Below, in pieces: positions 1 to 11,944 of a stretch of 64,000 nucleotides of DNA (position 1 is its first letter; each line of letters begins with the position of its first letter). The DNA lies in contig QEOQ01000503.1 in the NCBI GenBank assembly GCA_010279815.1, positions 471,994-535,993 of the forward strand, read 5' to 3'. The notes under the pieces were generated by a model, which saw only the letters and a list, made by a program, of their open reading frames with translations, had not been told where the DNA came from and made no database searches. The position numbers were made by a program, and so were the translations under genes. This stretch comes from Brachionus plicatilis. Its lineage: Eukaryota > Rotifera > Eurotatoria > Ploima > Brachionidae.

Positions 1-118
1 CGTTTATTTTTGACCGGTTTTTTATACGGTCTAAAATTTTGACCGCCAAGTTGACCGGCCAAATGACCGCTTAAAACCGTTCGCCTAATGGACCGGTTTG
101 GTCTGACCGCATCCAACA
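1..118. mobile_element. truncated end of a hAT-like DNA transposon
   Basis: The stretch is much richer in G and C than its surroundings and carries about seven copies of GACCG/CGGTC. It ends in GACCGCATCCAACACT; read on the other strand this is AGTGTTGGATGCGGTC, a common form of hAT terminal repeat. The other end lies outside the window, so no target duplication can be checked. This is inferred from composition and terminal motif only. Confidence 0.3.
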
Positions 119-454
119 CTAATTTGGAAGAACTTGTGGATGATTATGCTAATAACAATAATAGTTAATATTCTACGGTCAATTTAGTTTTACTAAATTA
201 ACAAAGCAGAACGACTAACGTAGTCCCGCTATAGTAGACAATATTTAAATAATTGGCATTTAATCTAAATAGAAATTAATTATGAAAGTTTTAATAAACA
301 AACTTATATATCATGAATAGATTAGATTCTTTCTAAACTTTTCAGTTAGTTTTCTGAAGGGTGAAAAATTTAAGGAAATGGTCAAGAGGTGAATCGAATT
401 TTTTTGGTCGAGTTGTATATAATTTGTAATGTAATGTAATTTGTGATTTTTTGA
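119..454. other. no gene recognised
   Basis: AT-rich sequence between two repeat fragments. A short run after 121 could code for an acidic/Asn-rich C terminus followed by a stop, possibly transposase debris, but nothing identifiable. Confidence 0.3.
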
Positions 455-600
455 CTAATTATTTTGGTGATTATTTTTTATCATTTAATATATTTCTACA
501 AAAAAATTAACCAATAAAAAATTATCGCTATCTCTTTGTTAAAATTGTCAGAAATGACTTTTTTTCTGACAATCTTGAGCATAATCTTCTTTTTAGAAAC
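455..600 (+). repeat. copy of the Mutator/Ulp1 element 3' tail
   Basis: This shares a long near-identical stretch with 15258-15475: TTTTTATCATTTA, a run ending ATTAACCAATAAA, then ATTATCGCTATCTCTTTG, then the motif TTGTCAGA...TTTCTGACAATCTT...CATAATC. At the second site the stretch lies just downstream of a decayed Mutator-like/Ulp1 coding region, so this is probably the 3' end of a related element in the same orientation. The Ulp1 coding part is absent here. Confidence 0.5.
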
Positions 601-1244
601 TATTCTTAAAAAATTCGGTATTTTTTAATTTGAACCATTATTTCTAATATTCATTTATTCTCTGTGGAATTTTGTGAAATAAAATCAGAGATAAATTCTC
701 TTCATTAAAATGAAAGGGATAATTTTTAAACATGCGTCCCGTACTACAGAGATATTTTTAAATAAAACCTTAGAATTGTTTCTAAAATTGAAGAAAAAAT
801 ATCTAATTAAACTAAAGAGAATTGTGTTTGTTACCCTTTTTTACTCCATTTTACGTTTTTTTTTTACCAATGTATATTCGATAAAATATAACTACCAAAA
901 ATTACGTATAACTATAGTTTAATTCATAGAATCAAAATTGAATAAAATTAAAAATTAGATATATTTACCGATAATTACGAAAAAATGTCAACTATTTGGC
1001 CCTTTTGAGTTTCAGGTAAATTATCGTTAAATTACCTAAAAACCATGCGGCATAGCACTGCTGTATATATTTAAATTAAAAAATTATTTGGAATCAAATA
1101 AAATCTTTCTTTTATTTGAGAAACATTTTTATATCGAAAATATCTGTAATGGATTTTTATGAATTTTATGTTCTTCCAATTATCTTTGTTTCGGTTGAAC
1201 AATCTTTTCATGAAGTTATTTCAGGGCTTTTCAATGTAATTCAA

Positions 1245-1745
1245 ACAAAATGTAAAAAATTCCAAAGCTTAAGTACTGAAAGACCAAAACATCTTCTGTA
1301 AATTGAGGCAACTTATACACCCTTTGTACATCAATAAATTGATTCTGTAAAATTCTGCAAAATTCAGAAAATTGTGAATTTTAGTACAAAAAACAAAAAC
1401 AAGAAATAAAAAGCGTCAGAGCTTTAACTTGGACCTACCAAAACATATTTTGTAATTGTAGCAACTGATACATCCTCTGTACCACCACTTGAATTTGATT
1501 TGGATTTTTAATATAAAATCACAAATTCGCAATTTTCTGAGTTTTGCAGAGTTCGGTAGAACCAGTATATTAATGGTTCAAATGATTTGTCAGTTGCTAC
1601 ACTTTACGCTCGAGTTTTTATTCGTAGCGATCTAAACATGTTCTGTCAATTGTAGCAACTGAAAAACCCTTTGAACCTCAAATATACAATACTCAGAACA
1701 TGTTTTGGTCTTTCAGTACTTAAGCTTTGGCATTTTTTATATTTT
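1245..1745. repeat. foldback element (inverted arms of about 45-50 bp)
   Basis: Arm 1257-1305 contains CCAAAGCTTAAGTACTGAAA followed by GACCAAAACAT; arm 1694-1738 is its reverse complement with few mismatches. Between them lie TGTAGCAACTGA-like motifs and a central TTTTGCAGAGTT. The short ORFs at 1116-1301 and 1646-1837 are both readings of the arms, not genes. It is probably a non-autonomous DNA element; the target duplication is not clear. Confidence 0.6.
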
Positions 1746-2470
1746 GTTTTTTTGTACCAAAATTCATGCCATTGTAACTTCAATATTTTTTTTTTGGAAA
1801 TAGTCTTTGACTTATTTGACTTGGTTGCAAGGTGCATTGTTATGATTTAAATGGCCCAACATGCTCTAGCAGATCCACAGTTAGAAGCAAGTTATTTCCT
1901 GAAATATCAGCATGGATGAATAAAAAGAAATTTTCATGATTCAGTTTTAACTTTGTAAATAGGAATTCATTTTTTTTAAATCTTTTAAAGAAAAATTTCG
2001 ACACAAATGTATATTTTTGAAAATTTGAATTCTATTTGAAAAAAGGATATATAAAATAGCATATTTTAATTTGATTTGTAATACTAAAAGTTTGTTTTAT
2101 AATTTGAATTTTTTAAGAGCTTGAGTTTTTAATTAATTTTCTAAAACTATTACAAAACTGGTATTTTTTTTTAAGCTTATGGAAATAAAAAAATAGCTTT
2201 GCGCTTTAAATTGACATATTTAGCAAATTTTCGAGTTTTATTTACAAATTTATAAAAGCTTAAATCTAACTTTGATTAGTTGACAAACTACCCACGATTT
2301 CACTTAATCAGAATAAATTTACTCGAACCAAACTTTAAAAATTTAAGTCAAATTTAATTTAATAAATACTTTTTTCAAATAAAGAAATTAATTAAAAAAT
2401 TTCCGTTTTTTTGGCGCTTTTAAAACCTATTTCCTGCCGCGTTCTTGAGACTTCAATTTCCCCCTAAAAA
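1746..2470. other. intergenic, no gene seen
   Basis: AT-rich sequence with no long ORF, RNA gene or clear repeat structure, immediately upstream of the formin promoter candidate. Confidence 0.4.
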
Positions 2471-2475
2471 ATGCG

Positions 2476-2483
2476 TATAAATA
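2476..2483 (+). promoter_or_regulatory. candidate TATA box for the formin gene
   Basis: TATAAATA in the context GCGTATAAATAGG lies about 350 bases before the first formin ATG, in a locally less AT-rich patch. In sequence this AT-rich a TATA match is weak evidence; the GC flanks make it slightly better than chance. The transcription start cannot be placed. Confidence 0.3.
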
Positions 2484-2832
2484 GGTTAAACTTTTTATTG
2501 TTTAATTTACATAACATAAACAATTACCCGCGGATTTTTTTATTGTTTAATAGAGTGGAAATTTTGGGTTACACACGTTCTGTGTCAGAGTAGACGTTTG
2601 AACGACGTGACTGATTAGAAAAGCCAAATTAAAGAGATTAATAAGTGATTCACCCAAGGCGATTTAGAATACTATCCACAAACTTGAGTATTATCTTGTT
2701 TTGTTATAAAAGTGTTAAGTCTTGTTACATAATCCAAAAACTTAAGTAAATAGACAAATTTTTTATTTAGAGAAGACTTGATTGAGTCAAGTTTACTTTA
2801 AAAACTTGATAAGCTCTTTAAAATATATCGAG

Positions 2833-5800
2833 ATGTCCCTGTCAATTCCGCCACCACCTCCTCCTTTGCCTGATTTTCGTTTTGAGCTTGTGCGAAAGAC
2901 CGATCTTGCGCACAAAATTGATTCTATTACGCTTCCTCAGCAAATAGTTCCCAAATCAAGCTTTAAACTCAAACAATTCACTTGGTCGAAAATACCACTG
3001 AATAGAATCGCTGGCAAAGACAACATATGGACTAAATATGCAGTTCAAAGTGACATAGTTGCATTTGACGCCGAGTTTTATTCTTATCTGGAGCAGTATT
3101 TTGTTGAGGCAAAAAAAATTGATGACCGAAGACACTCAACTTTAATCAGAGAATTTAAACTAATGCATTCAAGTGACAAAATTAATCTGTTGGACAGCAA
3201 AAAAAGTCTGAACATTAATATATTTTTAAAACAGTTTAGATGGTAAGTTTAAGTAATTTTAATTTTTTTCTTTTTGGTTAAAAATTAATTTTTTTGTTTA
3301 GGTGTTTAAATTCAAAAATTATTTTTGCTTAAAAAAATTTTTAGGCTTTAAAGAGTAAAATCGAAATTAGAAACTAATACAGAAAAAAAATTGTTTAACT
3401 AGAGACTAGTTTAAATAATTTTAATAAGATTTTTTAAAAGGGCTACACTTTTGAAACAAAATGGTTAAAGAAATTGTATATATTGATGAAAAATTCAAGT
3501 AAAAAAAATTAGAGCGTAAGGGTCAAATATTAAAGGAAGGTTACACCTTTTTTTCATCTTTTATATTTTCAATATTTAAAAAGTAAATTGTCTAAAATTT
3601 AAAAAATTCAAACTTAAAGATAATTTTAAAAAATATTAATTTTTTTGACCATTTAAAAAGATCAACATAAAATAATATCCACTTTCAGCTGATAAATTTT
3701 TTATTCTAATTATATTTTTTTGCTCATTTTAAACAGAATGGAACATGAATTAGTACATTATTTTCAATAAATCAATGTACCAATAAATCTCTAAGTTTAT
3801 TTTTAACCAAAATTTTAGATTAAAAATAGAAAGTTTTTTTTTTAACTCAAGTTTATGGTAAATTTTTTTACTTCGATAAAATTTGACATTTTTCTTTTGG
3901 CGACCGTCTGTATAATTTTTAATTGCTTGACTAATTTCTTAATTTTTTGGCAAAACTTGTTATATAAATCTATTTTTTATCATGCAAAAGATCTAAAATT
4001 GGATTAAAAGCGCCTGAATCGACTGAAGTATTGTCCTTAAATTAACAAAACTTTTAATACAGATTTTCTTTTATCTTTTTGTTTTGTTGGTTTATATAAA
4101 TATTTGCAGATTGATTTAAATGCTCATTAAGTGTTTCATAATAGCATTCAAAATTTAAAAATTATTTTAAAAAATACTAACGACACAAATGTATATTTAT
4201 TTTTACTTATATTTATTTTTCTATTCCGACATTTTTTAAAGTTAAAAAAATATCGTCTTTTTATATTTTCAATAGTTTTTTCTAATTTAATTGAATGATT
4301 TTATCTGTTTTAATGCTAAGAGTTAAACTAACTCTACAGTAACGAAACAATAAATTGTTAAATTTTTTTGTAATTTGTTAATTTAATAAGAAAAATAGCA
4401 TAAGTATCTGGCGTAGCATCATTTTTATTTCTTTCTTTTACCTTTAACTTTTTACTTATTTGAAATTTAGTACCAAGAAGAATTAATTTAATTTAGTGAA
4501 CCTCAATTTTTAAAGAAAAAGAATTTAGAAGTTGGAATTTTTGATTCCATTATGCTTTTAAAATCTGGCAAATTAAAATTTTTAGTTTGATAATAAATAA
4601 TCAATACCAAAAAAATCAAAAAATAATGGCTAATTTTTTTTTAAAAAGGCCAACAGACTTTTTGTTTTTAAAATTTCATATTAATATAATTTAAAATAAA
4701 ATTAGATTTTTTTATTAATTGAATAAACAAATCTTATAAAATATATGTTTAATGAATTAATTTTTTTAAGTGATGCAGACGAAATTTGTGAAAATTTGGT
4801 CGGAAAAAATCAGCTTTTCGGCCTCGAAAACTTTGAAGCCTTACTAAAAATACTTCCCGATTCAAATGAAGTAAAATTAATTTAATTAAAAGTGGATTGC
4901 ATTATAATTTTGATTTAGATTGAAATTTTGAATGGATACTCTGGAGATATAGATAAACTAGGCCAAGCGGAAAAATTACTTTTGAAACTAATAAAAATTC
5001 CAAAGTATGGTAAAAAATATTCTAAAATAACTTGTTAATTTTAATCAGTTACAAGCTTCGAATTGAGTGTTTGGTGGTTAAAGAAGAATTTTACAATCAA
5101 GTTTATTTTTTTAACACAACATTCGATTCGGTACTTACCGCTTGCCAGATCGTTTATGAAAACAAAACTTTACCTCAATTTTTATTGTATATTTGTAGGG
5201 CAGGAAATTTTCTCAATCACGTAAAAATTATTTCCATATTTTTCAGAAAAAATTTAATTTTTTTTTATTAAAAGGGATCCTATTCTGGAAATGCCGCAGG
5301 TTTCAAATTGTCCTCACTTAACAAACTATGTGACATAAAGTCAAATCAAAATTCAATCACGCTTCTTCAATTAATAGTTCAAGTAAATTCAAAATTAAAT
5401 TAAATTTTTTATTGTGAATTCAAATTAAAGAGATTGGAAGTCGAAAAAAAAGAACTGCTACTTTTGCCTGATGAAATAATGTCAAATCTTAAGCACGTAC
5501 TAACAGTTCAAACCGAAGTTTTTGTCAGCGATTTTTTTACTTTTGCAGACAAAGTAAAAAATTTATACGAGCAGTTATTTTGTGTAAATTTAATGAGCGA
5601 TTTAAAGGATTTTTTTAAAGTAAAACTTAAAATTTCTTATTTAGAATAAATTATATTTTTTGCTATAGACTGCAGTCAAGAATATCAACGAGCTTAAATC
5701 AAAAGAAAATAAATTTGAAGAATGGAATTTGAAGTTGGCTAATTATTTTTGCGAGGATCCTGTAAGCTTTCGACTCGAGGAATGTTTCAATATTCTCTTT

Positions 5801-7028
5801 GCTTTTGCAGAAAAAATAAAAGTAATTTAAATTAACTTAATTTAGTAAATGCCGATAAAAGTACAAAAATTATGCACATAAAAAAAAACGTTTTTGAAAT
5901 ATCTGTTTCATTTAATTTGGCAATGTAAATTTTGAAAAAAAAATGAATGAAAAAAAAAAATTTACCCACTGGTCGTATTATTTACCAAGCTTCTTTTTGA
6001 ATTTTGGAAAAATTAAATTTACTTTTAAAAAACATTATTTAAGAATCTCGATTTTCAGTTTATTTTTATAGAAATTATTAGTTCTAAATTAATTGATTCT
6101 TGATCATGAAGATTTTTTATTTTATTTAGTATTTTAGTCGAAAAGAAATTTTTGAAAAATTTTTTCAGTTTGATGAAAAGTTTTTAAAATTAGATTTTTA
6201 TTAAACCTATCATTTTTAATGACAATAATCTCATTCTATTAATTTTTCTTCTTATTTTGTTAATGGAAATTATTTTCTATTTTTTGTAAAGTGTTTTAAA
6301 CAAAGTAATTAAGTATTTAAATTTTTTAAAATAACGAGTTAACTTTCAGATCAAATTATAATTTAAGTGAACCTTTTTTGTTTCATTACATAATTTAATA
6401 ATCTTATTCGAAAAATTATCTAATTAATTGGTCAGAGATAACTAGTCTCGATTTTTTTCTTTAAGGCCAAAATTGGTTTTGCATTTTTTTACAGCTAGAT
6501 CTTTGTTCGAAAAAGCTTTACAAATTTTCAAAAATTTTAATGTGTGTGTGTTATTCTTACAGAGAATATAATTAGATTGAATGTATTAGTTCATATGATT
6601 TATTAAAAATAAAATTGTTAATAAATGGTTAAAAAAAATTGAGTGAATCACGCCCAAAAAGTAAAAATAAATTACATTTTTTTTTATATCTAATGGATAA
6701 AATTTTCATAAAATTTTTAAATAATAATTTAGTTGAAAAATCTTTGATCAAAAATTAAATAAAAAAAATTAAAATTGTTCACCTAGTCTAATTAGAAATT
6801 TTTTAAAAGCATTTAAAAAAATTGCTAAAATATCAATTCGTCAATTATCAATGTTTATAAATTGAAAAGATTAATTTGCAAAAAAAAAGAAATAAAAGGA
6901 CTTTTTTTCATATTTCGCTTTTAAAGTAAATTTTTTAGCCCTAAATTCTCAAATTTTCATTTTTTTCAGATTACCTAAAAAATCATAGTTTAAGCCTGAT
7001 TTTTTAATGCATTCGAAGAAACTTTATT

Positions 7029-7059
<31 letters not shown>

Positions 7060-8750
7060 TTTATTCAATGAAGGCCTTGTAGGCGATGTAAAAATAAAAA
7101 AAAATAATAAAATAAAGTAACTAAGCAATTATGACAAAAAAAAATTTATTTATATAATTTTGAATTAAAAACTTCCAAACTTGACTTTCTGAGCATTAAC
7201 ATTTTTCAAATAAATCACTATTTAAAAATTTTTTTTTAGTGAAATGAATGAATGAATAAATGAGTGATCGATTCAAAATTTTGAGTGAATCACTCACACT
7301 CATTCGTTGATTTCATAGCAATCATGTGAAGTTTACCATTTTTCAAAATTAAAAATCTTATATTTTATTTTATATATTGTCTTTTAGATTCTCATTATTT
7401 ATGATTATTCCTATCTCTCTCAAACGTTTGGGTGGTTGATTAAAGAGTGTTTGTCTTTAAAATAAATAATTATTTTAAAATGAATTCGAGTTCGGATTGA
7501 AAGAATTTTGAAAAAAATTCAAAAGTGAAAAAGATATTTTCTTAGAGAAAACAATCAGGATATTTCTGAAATAGGAAACAAAAAATAAAATAATTCAAGA
7601 AAAAATTTCTTACTTTTGCTAGCATGTGAATTTTATGACTTAAACTTTTATTTTGAACTAGAATGTCAAATCTACGAAAACAGAAATTGTTGCGACTGTA
7701 AAAATTAAAAAGACACCAAAAGCTAACTCGAACTATTATGATACGACCAATTATTTGGAAGAATTGGATGGAGTTGTGGTAAATTATCGAAATAGTCGAG
7801 CTAGGCCTTCCACCAGACTTTCTCATCCGGTTTCTAGTTTTGTCCGATTTTTGCATGATGATGCCGAAACAAATAGAGAGTTGATGAACACTTCACGCGA
7901 TTTCGATTCAGTAAAATCAAGAAGAAGCTTGTCAAGCTACCAGTTTGATGTGTCCAAGCTAGACAATAAAAAGGGTAAATCGATGAGCTTATTAGAAGAA
8001 AATGAAAATGAGAATCCGGATCAAAAAAAGTCAAACCGCCTGTCAGGACTTAGAAAAATGGAAGAATTTCAAAAATTGGCATCAATGTACAAAAATTTTG
8101 AGCAAGAGGATTCTAATATTTCTGTCAGAACAAAATCTCAAGACCAAAAGATTAATCTTGAGGAAAAATTGGCATTTTTTGAGAACATGTCTAGCGATCA
8201 AAATTCCAAATCAAAAATTGACAAACAGAATCATTCTAGTTTTGTATTTCCTAAGAAATGTCAAGAAACAAAAGTCTGTGAGGTTTTGAGAGACGAAGGC
8301 TTTGAGACTCAGTCTAATTCTTCCATGTCTAATACTAATGAGATGGAACATAAAAAGGAATATGAGAGGAAAGAGATGAAGAGACGGTCGGTTTGTCCGA
8401 TTATTGGTAGAACCAAGTCTTGTTCCAAGCCAATAGTTGATACGAGACATTCAGTGTACATTACATATAATGATGGCCAAAATATTAAGTCAAATAATTC
8501 ATTGTATATGAATGAAACAGTATCTACCAAAGCAAAAAAGACAAGCATAAAACTAAACCAAAAAAATGCGCTCCAATGTCAAAGCAAGACTAAATTTTCA
8601 TCAAAAACAAATTCAGAGTCTCCACTGACAAAGCCTAGAACAATTTCATCGTCCAGCTCATCAACATTAGGCTCTCAGAAATTAACAAGAAAAAACAAAA
8701 CAATAAATGAAAAATCAATTCTCACTAAAATGACAACTATCAAAATTTAA
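2833..8750 (+). CDS. formin, FH1-FH2 protein, FHDC1/INF1-like (8 exons, about 768 aa)
   Basis: Formins nucleate and processively elongate unbranched actin filaments; FH1 recruits profilin-actin and dimeric FH2 caps the barbed end. Exons, joined in phase: 2833-3242, 4771-4870, 4919-5004, 5049-5220, 5275-5382, 5431-5619, 5669-5821, 7662-8750. I see a minimal FH1 (six prolines then LP, residues 6-13), FH2 from about residue 44 (FKLKQFTW; LLDSKKSLNINIFL near 121-134) to 405, including the canonical GN-FLNH/GSYSGNAAGFKL signature at 251-268. The tail (407-768) is basic, Ser/Thr/Lys-rich and low complexity. There is no GBD/DID regulatory region upstream, so it resembles FHDC1 rather than Diaphanous formins. 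The first ATG sits just before FH1; a more 5' coding exon cannot be excluded. Donor of exon 3 (GTATGG) was chosen because only it keeps FH2 in frame. Confidence 0.88.
3243..4770 (+). other. formin intron 1
   Basis: AT-rich intron of about 1.5 kb with GTAAGT donor and TTTTTTTAAG acceptor. No gene, RNA or clear transposon inside. Confidence 0.6.
5822..7661 (+). other. formin intron 7
   Basis: An intron of about 1.84 kb separates the FH2 exons from the tail exon. It holds a (TAA)n tract (next entry), a TGTGTGTGTG run near 6541, and an imperfect inverted repeat at 7240-7310 built on GAGTGATCGATTC/GAATCACTCAC. No coding sequence was found. Confidence 0.6.
7030..7095 (-). repeat. (TAA)n microsatellite with probable retroelement 3' tail
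   Basis: About ten TAA units are followed by TTTATTCAATGAAGGCCTTG. On the minus strand this reads CAAGGCCTTCATTGAATAAA then (TTA)n, i.e. an AATAAA-containing 3' end running into a microsatellite tail, as in several non-LTR retrotransposons and SINEs. The element body is not recognisable. Confidence 0.4.
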
Positions 8751-8793
8751 GTCTTTTTTTTATAAGTTTAATTTTTTAATTTTATTTAATTTC

Positions 8794-8799
8794 AATAAA
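8794..8799 (+). terminator. formin polyadenylation signal
   Basis: AATAAA 44 bases after the TAA at 8750; further AATAAA-like copies follow within 10 bases. Confidence 0.55.
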
Positions 8800-9039
8800 T
8801 AATAAAATAAGATTTCAGAAAAAAATCATCTTTCAATGGTTTTAGTGACATGTCACTAATCTTGATCTTTGTATCCAACTACAAGGACAAGGACAACTAG
8901 ATGATATCCTTAAAACTAAAAATAACAAAATTTATAAGCTATAACAGTTAACAATACAGAACAGAAACTAAATGGATTTATGTTTCTATTGAGACCCATG
9001 TCTTGACATATCTTTACGTTATTTAATTTTGGATTAACT

Positions 9040-9341
9040 GCAGGTGGAAAATGCGTGCGACCAGCGTTTGCAATGAGTATAAATAAATCTCAAGAACAAA
9101 CTTTAGAACACGTAGGGGTTTAGTTAAACGAACCTGTTTTTACTCATGGGCAATTATATGTAGCCTTTTCAAGAGTGACAAATAATAAAAAATCTCAAGA
9201 TTTGCATGAATCATCCAAATAACTTAACAAAAAACATAGTTTATACTGAGGTTTTTCATTAAATTTTTTAGTGTGTTCTGCAATTTTTTTTCTTAATTTT
9301 ATTTAAATTCCCCCGGCAGCGAAGCAACGGGTATCTACTAG
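9040..9341 (+). mobile_element. Helitron 3' end with decayed PIF1 helicase C terminus
   Basis: Reading + frames at about 9049-9230 gives RPAFAMSINKSQEQTLEHVGV, a stop, then FTHGQLYVAFSRVTN: the conserved last motifs of Helitron Rep/PIF1 helicases. The sequence continues to a short stem (CCCG...CGGG, 9312-9331) and then ends GTATCTACTAG followed by T. A hairpin a few bases before CTRR, with T immediately after, is the defining Helitron 3' terminus, so I place the end at 9341. Only the 3' tail is present; the Rep domain and 5' TC end are missing, and an in-frame stop makes it non-functional. Confidence 0.75.
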
Positions 9342-9540
9342 TAAACCATTAACTTTTTGTTTAAAGTTAGAATTCCAATAAAAGATTTACAATTAAAAAA
9401 TAAAAGAATAAATAAAACTACATATTCTTAAATAGAACAGAAAGTCAAATGGCGTTTAAAAATTCAAAAAGTATATTAAAAATCTTATATAAATTTTAAG
9501 TAAAAAAATAACATAATATTTTTGAAGGAATTTAAAATTT

Positions 9541-9830
9541 TAGTAGTAGTAGTAATAAAAAAACCGCGACATGAATTTGATCATTCAGAGCCGGTCAACA
9601 GTAGATGAGTCCCTGTAGCGTTGGCCAGATGCTTGTCAAAAGTTTTCTTGAATGAGTTCACTGTAGTTGAGTTGATGACATTTTCTGGTAGGCTGCTCCA
9701 AATGTTAACAATTCTATTATTGAAAAAATTGTACTATTTTGTACTATTGTACTATCTTAGTATTTCGCGCCTGAAATTTCCTCTGTGACCTCCTACGAGC
9801 GAAGCGGTTTAGCGTACCAGTAGTGTTATG
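9541..9830 (-). mobile_element. 3' fragment of a non-LTR retrotransposon (ORF2 C terminus)
   Basis: Minus-strand translation upstream of the stop at 9578-9580 gives RFARRRSQRKFQARN, then FFNNRIVNIWSSLPENVI and NSFKKTFDKHL, the pattern found at the C terminus of many CR1/Jockey-type ORF2 proteins (NR-V-N-WN-LP...V...S-N-FK--LD). A frameshift lies near 9725. The short 3' UTR ends in ACT/TAC trinucleotides (9541-9550 on the + strand), a microsatellite-like tail. It is 5'-truncated, as usual for LINE copies. Confidence 0.6.
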
Positions 9831-10480
9831 ATGTAATTTTTATACACTTCCTTTAAAATATTTTTTTAAACGTAAAACAATCTTTTTTTGTTTTAGAGTT
9901 TTTAATTACCAAACAGGTATTTGTAAGTAATTCAGATTTTTTGCTGGTTACCCGCGAAATTTGCACAAAAGGTAGAAATTTTTTGAAAAAAAACTGATTG
10001 GATTTGCCATGTCTCGATTCGGATTCCTCAAATGCATTGTCACTAGCAAAGAAAATTAAAATTTTTTCTGCAAGATTTTGTGTTTTTTTTGATTTTATTC
10101 CAAATGTATTTATTTTGTTGTTTTACAAATACTAATTTAATCAGTTAAATAATTAATTTATAAATTGTAAAAAAAAATGTTTTTTCATTGACTTTTTTCG
10201 ATTTTTTTCCAATAAAAATTTCGAAAAATTTAAAAAATTAAAATTCGAAAAAATAATGACATGTTTAAACAGAATATTTCTTTTTTCATTTACAAAAATT
10301 TTTCGAAAATTTTAACCAATTTTTTTTCAAAATTTCGAATTTAAAAATTTGGAATTTTTTCATCAAATTTTGGTCATTATTTTCATTTGGGAGGTTATGA
10401 AATATTCAAAGATTCGATATATCGATTCGGCATAGAGCGAAAATATTATCAAACCACAAAAATAGCAAGAAATACCATAA
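9831..10480. other. intergenic, no gene seen
   Basis: AT-rich sequence with many AAATTTTTCGAAAAATTT-type words; no gene or element boundary could be defined before the assembly gap. Confidence 0.4.
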
Positions 10481-10759
10481 NNNNNNNNNNNNNNNNNNNN
10501 NNNNNNNNNNNNNNNNNNNNNNNNNNNNNNNNNNNNNNNNNNNNNNNNNNNNNNNNNNNNNNNNNNNNNNNNNNNNNNNNNNNNNNNNNNNNNNNNNNNN
10601 NNNNNNNNNNNNNNNNNNNNNNNNNNNNNNNNNNNNNNNNNNNNNNNNNNNNNNNNNNNNNNNNNNNNNNNNNNNNNNNNNNNNNNNNNNNNNNNNNNNN
10701 NNNNNNNNNNNNNNNNNNNNNNNNNNNNNNNNNNNNNNNNNNNNNNNNNNNNNNNNNNN
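10481..10759. other. assembly gap (279 N)
   Basis: Run of N. The apparent ORF spanning it (10387-10788) is an artefact of translating N and is not a gene. Confidence 0.99.
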
Positions 10760-10931
10760 TTAATAAAAAAATATCAAAAGAAGTATAAACAAAATAAAAA
10801 CTGGTGTGAAGTTTTCATATGAGTTTAAAAAAATTGAATTAGATAAAAAAGATATTCAATGAAAAATATTTTTTATTCAATTTTTTTTGTATTGAAAATA
10901 TTGAACAAAAAATTTTAAAAAAAAATGAATA

Positions 10932-11078
10932 TCCTATTCCCTCGTTCGATTATGCTGCACCATAAATTAAGCTACCAGCTTTCGGGATATGGACCTAAGT
11001 ACATCTCACTCATTCTAAAATATTTTTAATTTGATTTTTCAATTTGCATGTCTTAGCTTGTAGTGCGAGGGAATACGG
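10932..11078. mobile_element. TA-flanked MITE, family A copy 1
   Basis: Left end TCCTATTCCCTCGTTCGATT, right end GCGAGGGAATACGG, flanked by TA on both sides, which suggests a Tc1/mariner-type element. The core (TATGCTGCACCATAAATTAAG, CTACCAGCTTT, TACATCTCA) matches the better-preserved copy at 61988-62147. The right terminal repeat is shortened here. Confidence 0.65.
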
Positions 11079-11229
11079 TACAGTCAAATTCTGTATTTTA
11101 AAATTTACCTAGATATGAAATTTACCTGATTTTACCTAGATAAACCTTAATTCATCTTTTAAAGAATGTGTGAAAACTTTTCTTCGATACATATCTTGCT
11201 ATATTTTTCTAAATTAACACTATTTGCAC

Positions 11230-11521
11230 CAGAGTTGTTTGAAAGTCACAAGTCTCAAAAGTTAAGTCCAAGTCCGGACTTTTTTTTTTAATTTTCATTC
11301 AAAATTCCAAGTCTAGGCTTTTAAATTTTGAATACTGAAGAAGAAATTTATGCTAAAATTGCAACAAAATTCTGATATATGGCAAATCAATTGCATTAGA
11401 CAACCCAAGAGTAAATAAATTTTTTGATATGAAGCCTGATCTAGCAAATTTTAAAAAATAAGTCCGGACTTGAACTTTTTTAAATGACTTGGACTTTTTT
11501 TGGGACTTTTAAACAACTCTG
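11230..11521. mobile_element. hAT-type MITE with 8-bp target duplication
   Basis: Terminal repeats CAGAGTTGTTTGAAAGTC and, inverted, CAGAGTTGTTTAAAAGTC. Perfect direct repeats ATTTGCAC lie at 11222-11229 and 11522-11529. CAGNG-type termini plus an 8-bp duplication identify the hAT superfamily. No coding capacity. The interior contains AAGTCCGGACTT palindromes. A partial second copy is at 48885-49000. Confidence 0.8.
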
Positions 11522-11583
11522 ATTTGCACTGAAGCGATAAGAACATAAAGGCTTAAATAAAACTATTACCACGAATTTAAATA

Positions 11584-11944
11584 GTTTTGTGAAGTTCAGT
11601 ACAAAAGAACAGAACAAAGTTTAAAAAAATTGAATAACTTTTTTTCTAAAAGTTTAAAATTAATTCTGTAAATGCAGAATGGTGCAACATTCAAAGTTGC
11701 ATCAACTGTAAAAGTCTGCTAATGATGTGCAAAATCTCTGCAAAATGCACCACGCTCGATTATATTGATATTTAATTTCTGCTAAACTCTGCAAATTTAG
11801 CAGACCTTGATATTTGATGCAACTTTGAATGTTGCACTAAGTTGCATTTACAGAATTAAGTTTGAACATTTAGAAAAAAAGTTTTTCAATTTTTTTTAGA
11901 TTTTTTCTTTTCTTTTTATCATTTTGTACTGAATTTCACAAAAT
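11584..11944. mobile_element. MITE family B, copy 1 (about 361 bp)
   Basis: Begins GTTTTGTGAAGTTCAGTAC and ends GTACTGAATTTCACAAAA, imperfect inverted termini. A pair of inner inverted repeats (GCAACATTCAAAGTTGCATC and GATGCAACTTTGAATGTTGC) makes the whole unit fold on itself. Two more copies lie in introns of the giant EGF gene (23780-24142 and 44984-45335). No ORF. Confidence 0.8.

Noticed and set aside
710..922. 70-codon ORF with ATG
   Set aside because: Low-complexity Lys/Phe/Ile composition expected from AT-rich DNA; no conserved motif.
7542..8548. Minus- and alternative-frame ORFs over the formin tail (7542-7856, 7834-8034, 8002-8289, 8211-8450, 8309-8548)
   Set aside because: All overlap the formin last exon, which has the better frame, splice signals and FH2 continuity.
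10387..10788. 133-codon ORF
   Set aside because: Most of it is the run of N; an artefact.
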